From the NCBI GenBank assembly GCA_023251875.1, contig JAHEXY010000013.1, positions 57,745 through 121,744 on the forward strand: a stretch of DNA of 64,000 bases, read 5' to 3'. The notes beneath the pieces were generated by a model. That model had not been told where the DNA came from and did no database searches. It saw only the letters and a list, made by a program, of their open reading frames with translations. Shown here in pieces: positions 46,725-54,711 of the stretch. Each line of letters starts with the position of its first letter. Within the stretch, counting starts at the first letter, position 1. This DNA is from Bacteroidota bacterium (GTDB taxonomy: Bacteria; Bacteroidota; Bacteroidia; JAHEXY01). Position numbers and translations under genes: made by a program.

Positions 46725-47075
46725 TTAATAATGACTGATTGTTAATTTTTCATTTTCCGTTAAGCTGTTATATTCTTCATGAGTGCCAATCCAGTTTACA
46801 TATAAATGAACTTTTTTGCCACTTTTAGATTTGCATCCAAATAGATATGAACATATAATTCTAAAAGCATTTCTACCATTTCCTCCAATATCAAATACAA
46901 CTCTATTTGAACCATTCCCAAGAAGATTTCCATTGTGGTAGGTTGTAATATCAATCGGTTTTCCCCATTCTACATATTTAATAACATTTAGCCATCCATC
47001 AAAATGCCTTTTCCCATTACTATGGAATTCCGCAAACCCTTCAATGGTATCTTTTCTAAATAATCGTACTCTCAT
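46725..47075 (-). CDS. higB: HigB-like mRNA-interferase toxin
   Basis: A 116-aa protein of the HigB_toxin/RelE superfamily. RVVFDIGGNGRNAFRIICSY (about 58-77) and VHLYVNWIGTHEEYNSL (about 89-105) are the two diagnostic segments: the basic strand and the WIGTHxEY motif. The family cleaves mRNA at the ribosome. The N-terminal 40 residues are slightly longer than in short HigB proteins. It is first in a higB-higA operon; a TAAATTTG promoter element (47090-47097, minus strand) lies 14 bases before the ATG. It is carried inside the transposon, which may make loss of the element costly to the host. Confidence 0.85.
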   Translation of the reverse strand: MRVRLFRKDTIEGFAEFHSNGKRHFDGWLNVIKYVEWGKPIDITTYHNGNLLGNGSNRVVFDIGGNGRNAFRIICSYLFGCKSKSGKKVHLYVNWIGTHEEYNSLTENEKLTISHY

Positions 47076-47089
47076 AATATATATACGTA

Positions 47090-47097
47090 CAAATTTA
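47090..47097 (-). promoter_or_regulatory. higB promoter -7 element
   Basis: TAAATTTG on the minus strand fits TANNTTTG; it is followed by TACGTATATATATTATG, which includes the start codon. The TACGTATA stretch recurs upstream of the transposase gene and could be a HigA operator. Confidence 0.4.
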
Positions 47098-47103
47098 ATA
47101 AAA

Positions 47104-47120
47104 GTTGCCCTTTCGGCAAC
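47104..47120 (-). terminator. Terminator between transposase and higB genes
   Basis: GTTGCC (47104-47109) pairs with GGCAAC (47115-47120) around CTTTC, flanked by A- and T-rich arms on both strands. On the minus strand it is followed by TTTTATT, so it would stop transposase transcripts before higB. Confidence 0.6.
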
Positions 47121-47206
47121 ATTTTTATTGATAAATAATACATTTTAACATTTGGTGTTATTAAATATATGAAAATCAATGATTTAAAAAAGTATATTTT
47201 AATCTT

Positions 47207-48289
47207 TTAGCCGTAATAATAATGATTTCTGCACGTACCATAATTAGTTCTGCCATTGTGTTCAAGGAATTTGACAAAGCTGTATTCTGATTGTCTGAAT
47301 AATTCAAAGCCAATTTTATCATCAACAACATTGTCGCAAATGGTACTTTGAATATCAAACTTCATTTTTTCATCAGAGTTCAACAAAGATTTTATTTTGT
47401 TTTTGCAGTCATTGATAAACTGAAACCACTTGGCATAAAAAGCAAGATATTTTGTTGAAACACCTTTAAGTCGGTCATTAACAAAACTTTTAAAATCTCT
47501 CATATAAGCATTTATTGTTTGGTTATGCACCGAGTTATTTTCTTGGTTAACATGGTCTTTGCTTGAAAATATTTGATGTTTTAAATTTGATGATTTAAAG
47601 AATGATTTATAAGAAGGGTGAGCATCAGAATACACCGTTGTTTTTTCAAATTTATTTCTTGTAAAATATCTTTCAAGGTCTGCTTTTGCAGTTCTTCCCA
47701 TGTGAGATTGATGAAGTTCCAATTGCTTGGAATTTCTACCGAAAGAGAAAAATAACTTAACATTATAAGGCGAATCGCCCACTTGATTTTTGCGCCAGCT
47801 TTTCAACTTCTTCCCAACATTCATTCCTTGTCTACCCTTTCTTGAAATCAAAAAATAGGTTTCATCAAATTCAACTTCTTCTTTTTTGAATTTAACATCA
47901 TATTTTGAGAAAGCAGAAAGCAACTTATGCCTCCAATTAAATATCGTTTGTTGGGTGACTTTTAATTTGGCTCTTAACTCTGCTAATGGAGTTATGTTTA
48001 AAGACATAAAATCCTCAACAAATGCATTCCATTTATTTAAACTATGAACCCCTGAAATAACCGTATTGGTTTTATATGTAAAGTTTCTCTCGCAGTCCTT
48101 GCAAACATATTTCTGAAATCCATTTCTTGTTCCGTTTTTGAAAATCTTGCCAGAGCCACAAAAAGAACAAGAGTTTATTTCGCTATATTCATCAAAAATT
48201 GAATAGCTGTTTTTAATGAAATCTATCAATTCAACTTTTTCGCTTATTGATAGCTTGCTTACTCGGCTCTTGATGTTGCTTATGCTCAT
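47207..48289 (-). CDS. IS1595-family (ISXO2-like) DDE transposase
   Basis: A 360-aa transposase. An N-terminal zinc ribbon has Cys41, Cys44, Cys63 and Cys66 (CSFC...CKDC), followed by an HTH (LRAKLKVTQQTIFNWRHKL, about 105-123). The ISXO2-like catalytic domain has Asp142 in EVEFDETYF, Asp222 in TVYSDAHPSYKSF, and NNSVHNQTINAYMRDF where the third residue is Asn260 instead of Glu; a subset of IS1595-family enzymes has such a DDN arrangement. The frame is intact. An inverted repeat (48290-48310) sits directly before the ATG and would fold in the mRNA leader. Confidence 0.92.
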   Translation of the reverse strand: MSISNIKSRVSKLSISEKVELIDFIKNSYSIFDEYSEINSCSFCGSGKIFKNGTRNGFQKYVCKDCERNFTYKTNTVISGVHSLNKWNAFVEDFMSLNITPLAELRAKLKVTQQTIFNWRHKLLSAFSKYDVKFKKEEVEFDETYFLISRKGRQGMNVGKKLKSWRKNQVGDSPYNVKLFFSFGRNSKQLELHQSHMGRTAKADLERYFTRNKFEKTTVYSDAHPSYKSFFKSSNLKHQIFSSKDHVNQENNSVHNQTINAYMRDFKSFVNDRLKGVSTKYLAFYAKWFQFINDCKNKIKSLLNSDEKMKFDIQSTICDNVVDDKIGFELFRQSEYSFVKFLEHNGRTNYGTCRNHYYYG

Positions 48290-48310
48290 ATAAAACTTGG
48301 TTCGTTTTAT
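48290..48310 (-). promoter_or_regulatory. Leader hairpin at the transposase start
   Basis: ATAAAAC (48290-48296) and GTTTTAT (48304-48310) are perfect 7-bp inverted repeats with a 7-nt loop, ending directly before the transposase ATG. In the mRNA this stem would cover the ribosome-binding region and lower transposase translation, a common control in insertion sequences. It is AT-rich and therefore weak. Confidence 0.4.
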
Positions 48311-48344
48311 ATATTATACGTAAAAAAACCAAAAAGGTTGCAAA

Positions 48345-48369
48345 ATCAGTCAGATTTTAGACTAGAGCC
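48345..48369 (-). repeat. Right terminal inverted repeat
   Basis: The complement of these 25 bases is identical to 45648-45672. The end base pair CC/GG is next to the duplication AATAAGTT. Confidence 0.9.
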
Positions 48370-48377
48370 AATAAGTT
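48370..48377. repeat. Right target-site duplication of the transposon
   Basis: AATAAGTT matches 45640-45647 exactly. Confidence 0.9.
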
Positions 48378-48423
48378 ATAATGTTCTTTTAATAAATAGT
48401 ATAGGTATTTCAATCGATTGGAA

Positions 48424-48454
48424 TTTGACTTTCACACAAAATAACCTATCTTTG
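48424..48454 (+). promoter_or_regulatory. Promoter of the T9SS repeat protein gene
   Basis: TTTG at 48424-48427 and TATCTTTG at 48447-48454, 19 bases apart, are a near-perfect Bacteroidota promoter, with the ATG 65 bases downstream. It lies 55 bases outside the right end of the transposon. Confidence 0.7.
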
Positions 48455-48518
48455 CTATCCCCTTGTTACTCTATAATATTCTCATTATTATTTATTATCT
48501 TTTTTCTTAAACGCTTGC

Positions 48519-50312
48519 ATGCGCCAATTTGTAACTGTTTTTCTATTATTTATTCTCTTATTTTCATCAATTTCTAATGGAGCTACAGTATTTTTAGGCA
48601 ATGACACGGCACTTTGCGGGGCATCTTATTATGTATTAGATGCGGGAAGCGGTTTTAAAGCTTATCAATGGTCAACCGGAGATAGTACTCAATTTATTGT
48701 TATTTCAAGCACCGGCACATACGGTGTTAAGGTAAAAGATGCTCAAAATAAAATAAGTTCCGACCAAATTCATGTGGTATTTAGCGATTACCCTATTGTT
48801 AATTTAGGAAACGATACAACCCTTTGTACAAAAAAACAAGTTACACTTGCTGCCGGGGCTAATACCAATGATTATATTTGGTCTACCGGTGATACAACTT
48901 CAAAAATAATAATTTCTTCAACCGGAACATATGCAGTTACAGTAACCAATGCCTATGGTTGTTCATCTTATGATTCTATTCATGTAATTTTTACTACGCA
49001 TCCAAAAGTAAATTTGGGAACGGATTCGGTATTATGTGATGGAGGTACTCTAACATTAAATGCCGGAAATAATTATGTTGAATATTTATGGTCGACTGGA
49101 GATTCTGTACCATCTATTGTAGTTACACAAAGTGGAAAATATATAGTAAAAGTAAAAGATGATGTTGGCTGCATTACCAAAGATAAAATTAATGTAGTAA
49201 TTGATACAGTACCTAATGTACATTTACCGCAAACAGTAACACTTTGCGATCAGGCCAATATTACACTTTCTGTTAATACTTTTTATAAAACTTATTATTG
49301 GTCGACAGGAGATTCAACAAAAAAAATACAAATCTCTTATACCGGCTTATACCATGTATATGTAACGGATATTTTTGGTTGTGCTTCATCTGATTCAACT
49401 CTTGTTGTTAAAGATAGTTTAGCTAAAGTAGATTTAGGTGTCGATAAAATTGTTTGCCAAGGCGATAGTGTGGTGCTTGACGCTGGTTCCGGATCTTTAG
49501 CCTATTTATGGTGGAATGGTGATACAATAGAAACCAATACAATTTCAGCTTCAGGTACATATTACGTTTATGTAAAAAAACAAAATGAATGTATTAGTTC
49601 AGATACTATTCAGATTACATATTCCAATGCTAAGCCCATTGATTTAGGCAATAACCTTTTTACTTGTTTAGGAGATAGTATAATGGTTGATGCCGGAGCA
49701 GGATATGTTGAATACCATTGGAGCACACAAGATACCACACAGCAAACTTATGCCGATACTGATGGTGTTTATTTTATTGTAGCCATTGATACAAACGGAT
49801 GTGTAAATTCAGGCATTGTTGATGTTTTTTCAAATGGAATTGCACCTGTTAATTTAGGTGCAGATACATGTATGTCTGACCCATTTCGTTTGTATGCGGG
49901 AGATAAATTTATTTCCTATGTATGGTCAACAGGGGAAACAGATTCTGCAATTATTGTTCAAACACCTGGAATATATTATGTAAATGTTACTGATAGTAGT
50001 GGATGTAGTAGTTCAGACACCATAGTTGTAACCAAATGCGTTACACATGGCATTGAAAATAGTAATATTAATAATGCTTTGCATTATAATAATCCAATAA
50101 AAGATAATTTATTGATTGACTATGATCAAAATATTTTGTCAATAGAAAAAATTGAAATTATTAATGCTTTGGGGCAAATACAATTCTCAGATAAAAATTT
50201 CGCGGGTAATCAAATTAATATCAACACCCATTTTCTACAATCAGGTTCATTTTGGTTTAGGGCATATACAAATCAAGGCATATTGAGTAAACAAATTATT
50301 AAAGTTTATTGA
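48519..50312 (+). CDS. T9SS surface protein with seven Ig-like modules
   Basis: A 597-aa protein with a signal peptide (MRQFVTVFLLFILLFSSISNG). Seven tandem modules of about 70 residues follow (about 22-505). Each shows a pattern such as VNLGNDTTLC, then AYQWSTGD or EYLWSTGD, then GTYxVxV, then GCSSSD; most have two cysteines. This is a PKD/Ig-like repeat common in Bacteroidota adhesins and gliding-associated proteins. Module 5 has WWNGD in place of WSTGD. The C-terminal ~80 residues are a type A T9SS sorting domain ending in KQIIKVY. Adhesion or glycan binding is likely but not shown. Confidence 0.88.
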   Translation: MRQFVTVFLLFILLFSSISNGATVFLGNDTALCGASYYVLDAGSGFKAYQWSTGDSTQFIVISSTGTYGVKVKDAQNKISSDQIHVVFSDYPIVNLGNDTTLCTKKQVTLAAGANTNDYIWSTGDTTSKIIISSTGTYAVTVTNAYGCSSYDSIHVIFTTHPKVNLGTDSVLCDGGTLTLNAGNNYVEYLWSTGDSVPSIVVTQSGKYIVKVKDDVGCITKDKINVVIDTVPNVHLPQTVTLCDQANITLSVNTFYKTYYWSTGDSTKKIQISYTGLYHVYVTDIFGCASSDSTLVVKDSLAKVDLGVDKIVCQGDSVVLDAGSGSLAYLWWNGDTIETNTISASGTYYVYVKKQNECISSDTIQITYSNAKPIDLGNNLFTCLGDSIMVDAGAGYVEYHWSTQDTTQQTYADTDGVYFIVAIDTNGCVNSGIVDVFSNGIAPVNLGADTCMSDPFRLYAGDKFISYVWSTGETDSAIIVQTPGIYYVNVTDSSGCSSSDTIVVTKCVTHGIENSNINNALHYNNPIKDNLLIDYDQNILSIEKIEIINALGQIQFSDKNFAGNQININTHFLQSGSFWFRAYTNQGILSKQIIKVY

Positions 50313-50351
50313 AATCTATTTTGAAGACAATTATTGATATACTTATTATTA

Positions 50352-52766
50352 CTACTGAACAATAATTTTTTGTTCAAATAAATTATGGTCAGTTCTGTAT
50401 CTTATTAGATATATTCCTGTTTTTAATGCTGGCAATTCAATTATTTGTGTTTGTTTAGTTATAGTATATTGTTGTAATTTTTGTCCAACTAGATTATACA
50501 ACTCTGCAATTATATTTTTGTCTTTAATATTACAATTGATATTAATTAATTGATTTGACTCATAAATAGGATTAGGAAATTCTAAACATTCCAAACTTTG
50601 AGTTTGTTTTTTAGTATCTATGATCGATACTAGAGTTATATCATCAAAAGGCTCCATATTTACAGTATAAAAACCGGTAGTAGAACCCACCAAAATAGAG
50701 CCAAGTGAGAGATCATTTGTTTCTTCACCAACTATTCCTTTAAATTGCATTGAAATAAAACTACTATCTACATTATATAAATAAGTAGCATTACCCTCTG
50801 CAAAAAAAACTGAATCTGAATTATTTTTATTAATGGCAACTGCAGTAAATGCATCTTTATCCGCATTCTGAAATTCGATATAATGATATGTTGTGCCACC
50901 ATCATACGAAACAACAAAAGCGGACCCCGTATCGTTACCGGCAGCAATATATAATGTATCTGATGAACCTTTAATAGCAATATCATTAATGGGTAAACTA
51001 TTAATTGAAGCATCATTTAAATCAGATGGGCCTGTATTTACTTGAAACCAGTTTAATCCCCTATCAACCGATTTCCATAAATATCCTTTAAGAGAATCTA
51101 TTCCACTGCCTACATAAATAACAGAATCATTAAGTTTAGCAATTGTATTACCATTATTAAAGCCTGTTGGTGAAACAATAATCCAATGTTGCCCACCGTC
51201 AACTGACCTCCATATATCACCCTTATTAAGATCAGTAGCAATTGAAGCTGTAACCGCAATGGTAACACTATCAATAAACAACATGTCTTTTATAATAACC
51301 GAGTCTATTTCAAAACCATTTGTGTTTAGCCATTTTAAACTGTCAACATTTTTGGTTGATAACCAAAAGCCGCGATAAGAACCTGCAATAATATGATCTG
51401 CATTAGTAGGTTCAATAGCAACTGCTGTAAATTCCTGAGCATCGGCAGTGATTTTTCCGTAAGGAGATTCCCATTTTAAATAGGTAGCAATTGTTGTATC
51501 GGTTAAGGCAGTTGTATACCCTAAACCAACCTGGCTTGCAGCATAAGCAATATTTTCATTGGTAGGCCAATATCTTATTTGATGAATTTTTAGTGTATTT
51601 AATCCAACATCTCTTCTGTCAACTAGGGTACCGGTAATGCCATTGCTTCCAAAGGCAGATTTCTTATAGCAAGCAATAACTGAATTCATATCATCAAGAA
51701 AAAATGCAATCGCTTTAAATTGTGGGGCAATAGTTTCCCAAGATGCCCCTATATCTATAGAATATGCACTATTAGGTATAAATAAAATAATGCCATTACT
51801 TGCAGGATATTGTACTTTCCAATTTTCACTATAATCAACATCCATCAAATAGGAAGTAGCTAAAGGATATGAAATATCATTCCATGTACTGCCACCATTA
51901 GAAGACCAATAAATTCTTTTATTTTTTAGCGAATCATTGGCGGCTAAAAAAATAGTATCACCTGATAACTGGGATGGAAGATATACTTGTATAAGTTTGT
52001 TAACATCTGCTGGGCAAACAACTTGAGTGAAAGTTATTCCATCGTATTTATAAAGTAAAGTATCTTTAACGGACGTGTTATTAAGAAGAGTAAAATACAA
52101 TGGATATCCTGTTTGCTTATTGGCAACGGCTAAACTATTTATTTTATAGGATGAGTCAATTCCTGGAATGTTTTGTTTACTAATATCAATAACATCTAAA
52201 GATGTATCAATAGGTGAGGTATCAATTGTAACAATATAATTTCCTAAAGCTACATAAGCATGATAATTGGTAAGTGCAATGGCAGAAATCTCTCTTTCTA
52301 AATAGCCCATACTTACTAAGGTTGCCTTATTCATTGCAGTTTTCCAACTGCCGGCATCTCCATTGTTGAAACTAATTTCTGACCCAAATAAATCATATTC
52401 TCTAATGCTTGATCGTGCCAATACCCATCCACTATCGTTTGTTAACACTTTATCAACAGATCCAATCCAACCACTTTTACCGTTATTTGTATACAGTGAG
52501 TCTGTATCAAAGGCAGAATGCCAGGTACTGGCTGTATCGTCAGAATAGTATAAAGAAGTAAGTGAATTTACTCCTGCAAAAATTCTAGATGTTTTATGAG
52601 AAAAAGCTACATCAATAAATTCACCCCCATATATGCCCTGGTTATCTATTATTTTATATTGGGCAAAACTTGTATCAAAATTATTAATAATAATATTTTG
52701 ACTTTTCAATTGCTCTACATTAATGATTAATGCAAAAATAAAAAAAGCGAAGTAAGAATATCTCAT
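50352..52766 (-). CDS. T9SS secreted protein with BNR/sortilin-like repeats
   Basis: An 804-aa protein with a signal peptide (about residues 1-22, ending KSQ). The body (about 30-700) is a many-bladed propeller recognisable by repeated Asp-box-like or S-x-D-x-G-x-x-W strands: YYSDDTASTWHSA, YWSSNGGSTWNDI, WRSVDGGQHWIIVS, WKSVDRGLNWFQVN and VSYDGGTTYHYI. Such BNR/Vps10-type propellers occur in sialidases and photosystem-assembly-like proteins. No catalytic sialidase residues are evident, so a binding role is more likely. The last 85 residues form a type A T9SS sorting domain (LECLEFPNPIYESNQ ... ENKIIVQ-like end). It converges on the adhesin-like gene 40 bases away. Confidence 0.82.
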   Translation of the reverse strand: MRYSYFAFFIFALIINVEQLKSQNIIINNFDTSFAQYKIIDNQGIYGGEFIDVAFSHKTSRIFAGVNSLTSLYYSDDTASTWHSAFDTDSLYTNNGKSGWIGSVDKVLTNDSGWVLARSSIREYDLFGSEISFNNGDAGSWKTAMNKATLVSMGYLEREISAIALTNYHAYVALGNYIVTIDTSPIDTSLDVIDISKQNIPGIDSSYKINSLAVANKQTGYPLYFTLLNNTSVKDTLLYKYDGITFTQVVCPADVNKLIQVYLPSQLSGDTIFLAANDSLKNKRIYWSSNGGSTWNDISYPLATSYLMDVDYSENWKVQYPASNGIILFIPNSAYSIDIGASWETIAPQFKAIAFFLDDMNSVIACYKKSAFGSNGITGTLVDRRDVGLNTLKIHQIRYWPTNENIAYAASQVGLGYTTALTDTTIATYLKWESPYGKITADAQEFTAVAIEPTNADHIIAGSYRGFWLSTKNVDSLKWLNTNGFEIDSVIIKDMLFIDSVTIAVTASIATDLNKGDIWRSVDGGQHWIIVSPTGFNNGNTIAKLNDSVIYVGSGIDSLKGYLWKSVDRGLNWFQVNTGPSDLNDASINSLPINDIAIKGSSDTLYIAAGNDTGSAFVVSYDGGTTYHYIEFQNADKDAFTAVAINKNNSDSVFFAEGNATYLYNVDSSFISMQFKGIVGEETNDLSLGSILVGSTTGFYTVNMEPFDDITLVSIIDTKKQTQSLECLEFPNPIYESNQLININCNIKDKNIIAELYNLVGQKLQQYTITKQTQIIELPALKTGIYLIRYRTDHNLFEQKIIVQ

Positions 52767-53016
52767 AAAATTTCAGAATTAATAAAACAAAGAACAAAAA
52801 ATAATCAAGTAAGCAAAATGAAAAAACATGATTCAAAAATAGACGCACTAGAAAACAAATTATATTTTGTTTTGTAAACAAATGAATACAAGTAATATAC
52901 ATCTAAATATATTTTAATATATAACAATTACAGATTCGTATTAATGCAGAAAATTAGTTTGAAATCTAATTTTACCCTATATAAATTGAATCATAAACAA
53001 TATTAAAACTAAGGAG
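52767..53016. other. Gene-free stretch upstream of the BNR protein gene
   Basis: About 250 bases, very AT-rich, with no reading frame longer than about 20 codons, no convincing TANNTTTG element and no repeat. It holds the start region of the BNR gene on the minus strand and leads into repeat copy 1 on the plus strand. Confidence 0.6.
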
Positions 53017-53125
53017 TATCTCATTTCATATTTTCGATCAGGGGGAAAGGGGTATGAAAGATAAATCACAATTGATTTTTCAGAGATGCTCTTAAAAGTC
53101 TCGGAAGCAATTCCGGGACTTTTTT
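53017..53125 (+). repeat. ~110-bp structured direct repeat, copy 1
   Basis: These 109 bases match 54487-54595 at about 94% (roughly seven differences). Folded as RNA it shows an outer pairing ATCTC/GAGAT (53018-53022 with 53083-53087), a 7-bp stem TTTCATA/TATGAAA (53024-53030 with 53053-53059) with a G-rich loop, a small stem AAATCA/TGATTT, and a terminator hairpin. Both copies keep the pairings. It lies upstream of the T9SS gene at 53181 with no plus-strand gene before it, so it may be a small RNA or leader attenuator. Confidence 0.65.
53094..53125 (+). terminator. Terminator hairpin ending repeat copy 1
   Basis: AAAAGTCTCGGAA (53094-53106) pairs with TTCCGGGACTTTT (53111-53123) around GCAA, one G-U wobble, then more T. 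A plus-strand terminator with no annotated plus-strand gene before it. Confidence 0.75.
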
Positions 53126-53180
53126 AAAAGCTTGATGATGTAGATTTATTCATGTAGTATTTATCTCAAAACCCAATAAT

Positions 53181-54467
53181 ATGCAAACATCTTACTCATT
53201 TCATTTTAATAATTCCCTTGCAAATTCTATCAGAAAAATTAAAAATACATTTACAAAGAAAAAAATAGCAGCTTGTGCTTTATTGTTTTTTCTCTTTTCT
53301 TTTTCTCATGCTCAGCAACCTAAACTTTATGTTTACCTACTTTCTCATGGTGAGGATAATCTAGATTATTTAAATGGTAGTACCGGCTATAATGATTATT
53401 TAAAATCTAGAAATAATTTAACAAAAATAGCAGAACTGGTAGAGCATAAATACTTGGCTTATAATTACGGAACCGACTATATTGGCCTCCTTGCAATGGC
53501 TAAATATGATACAGGTTCAACTATCGCTAATACAAATAACAAAAATATTTTAAAATGGATGCAAGAAGATAAAGGAATAGAATGCGATCCACACTCACAT
53601 GAAAATGCATATAATTATTCTGATATCGCTTATCTCATGACACAATTAGGTGTTACACCCACAAATACTATTAGTGGTTTTATTTATGATACTTTACAAA
53701 ACGGACATAATTGGGAAAACTATCAAAGTGGTGTTGCAGGAGATTCGTTTCCAAATTATACTTGGTATCCTGAAATTTTATGGGGAGCAGGTTCATTTGA
53801 TCATAAAAATGATCCATACTGTATGGGGGTTTACAAACCCAAATCAATGAAACAATTTATGGTAAATGAGCCCAGTAATCACCTCATGCTTTGTGGTACA
53901 GGATGCAAACTCACATTAGATGATACATCAACCTTTGCATGTAAATTTCAACAAATTAAAAATACAGTTAACGCAATAAAAAATGGAACTGTATCACCAA
54001 ATGGAATCTATACACAACAAATATGTTTTAAAGAAACATCTATTAACGAGCCCTGGCTAATGCCTTTGCTTACTCAATTGGCCGATTCAATAAATGGTTT
54101 AGTAAAAAACGGGGCGGTGGAATGGAAAAATATTTCTCAAATTGTTGACTATTGGAAAACCGTTCAAAATGAACAAGCATTTGCAATAGACTGTGATTAT
54201 AATGATGTTCTCTCTTTAACAACTTCTATTGAGTCATCTAAAGAAGAAAAAAATGCTAATACAATATTTCCCAATCCCGGTAAAGGAAGCATCAATTTTA
54301 AAGACAATATCAAACATGAGGTATCATTATATAATGATTTAGGTGCATTACTATCTCATCAAGTTTTATCTCCTGAAGTAAACCAAATAAATATAAATGA
54401 TCTGCCCAGCGGAATATATTATATTTCCGTGAACAACACAATGCAAAAATATATTTTACTAAAATAA
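53181..54467 (+). CDS. T9SS secreted protein, polysaccharide-deacetylase-like region
   Basis: A 428-aa protein. A 28-residue polar, basic N-terminus precedes a signal-type hydrophobic segment (about 29-44; ACALLFFLFSFSHAQ). The body contains IECDPHSHENAYNYSDIAYLM (about 135-155), a His/Asp-rich segment reminiscent of metal sites in polysaccharide-deacetylase-like domains, and a late PWLMPLLTQLADSIN. A firm family could not be assigned. Residues about 350-428 are a type A T9SS sorting domain (IFPNPGKGSINF ... SGIYYISVNN). It is flanked on both sides by direct copies of a ~110-bp structured repeat. Confidence 0.7.
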   Translation: MQTSYSFHFNNSLANSIRKIKNTFTKKKIAACALLFFLFSFSHAQQPKLYVYLLSHGEDNLDYLNGSTGYNDYLKSRNNLTKIAELVEHKYLAYNYGTDYIGLLAMAKYDTGSTIANTNNKNILKWMQEDKGIECDPHSHENAYNYSDIAYLMTQLGVTPTNTISGFIYDTLQNGHNWENYQSGVAGDSFPNYTWYPEILWGAGSFDHKNDPYCMGVYKPKSMKQFMVNEPSNHLMLCGTGCKLTLDDTSTFACKFQQIKNTVNAIKNGTVSPNGIYTQQICFKETSINEPWLMPLLTQLADSINGLVKNGAVEWKNISQIVDYWKTVQNEQAFAIDCDYNDVLSLTTSIESSKEEKNANTIFPNPGKGSINFKDNIKHEVSLYNDLGALLSHQVLSPEVNQININDLPSGIYYISVNNTMQKYILLK

Positions 54468-54486
54468 TTTTTTTTACAAAACAGAT

Positions 54487-54595
54487 TATCTCATTTCATA
54501 TTTTCAATCAGGGGGAAAGGGGGTATGAAAGATAAATCTTAATTGATTTTTTAGAGATGCTTTTAAAAGTCTCGGAAGCCATTCCGGGACTTTTT
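54487..54595 (+). repeat. ~110-bp structured direct repeat, copy 2
   Basis: It matches copy 1 (53017-53125) at about 94%, including the terminator hairpin (54565-54595). It lies 19 bases after the stop of the T9SS gene at 53181, where the hairpin can end that gene's transcript. Five of the roughly seven differences lie outside the main stems. Confidence 0.7.
54565..54595 (+). terminator. Terminator hairpin ending repeat copy 2
   Basis: AAAAGTCTCGGAA and TTCCGGGACTTTT pair around GCCA, followed by more T. It serves the T9SS gene 97 bases upstream. Confidence 0.75.
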
Positions 54596-54711
54596 ATTCA
54601 ATAATCTTCTTAAATCAATCTAATATTTCATCTATAGCAATTAAATTCTAATTTAAATTTGAATACATTAGGGAAATGACCTTAGATTTTAATAATTACA
54701 ATTTCTAGCGT

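Larger units (their letters stand above)
45648..48369 (-). mobile_element. IS1595-family transposon carrying higBA and a retropepsin-like gene
   Basis: The 2,722-bp element is bounded by perfect 25-bp inverted repeats and flanked by the 8-bp duplication AATAAGTT. It contains the DDE transposase (47207-48289), a HigB/HigA toxin-antitoxin pair (46282-47075) and a retropepsin-like protein (45701-46273). Simple IS1595 elements are about 0.7-1.2 kb, so this is a cargo-bearing form. All boundaries are intact and all four genes are full length, so it looks recently inserted and possibly active. It landed in the intergenic gap between the M28 peptidase gene and the T9SS gene at 48519, leaving that gene's promoter (48424-48454) untouched. 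Confidence 0.9.
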
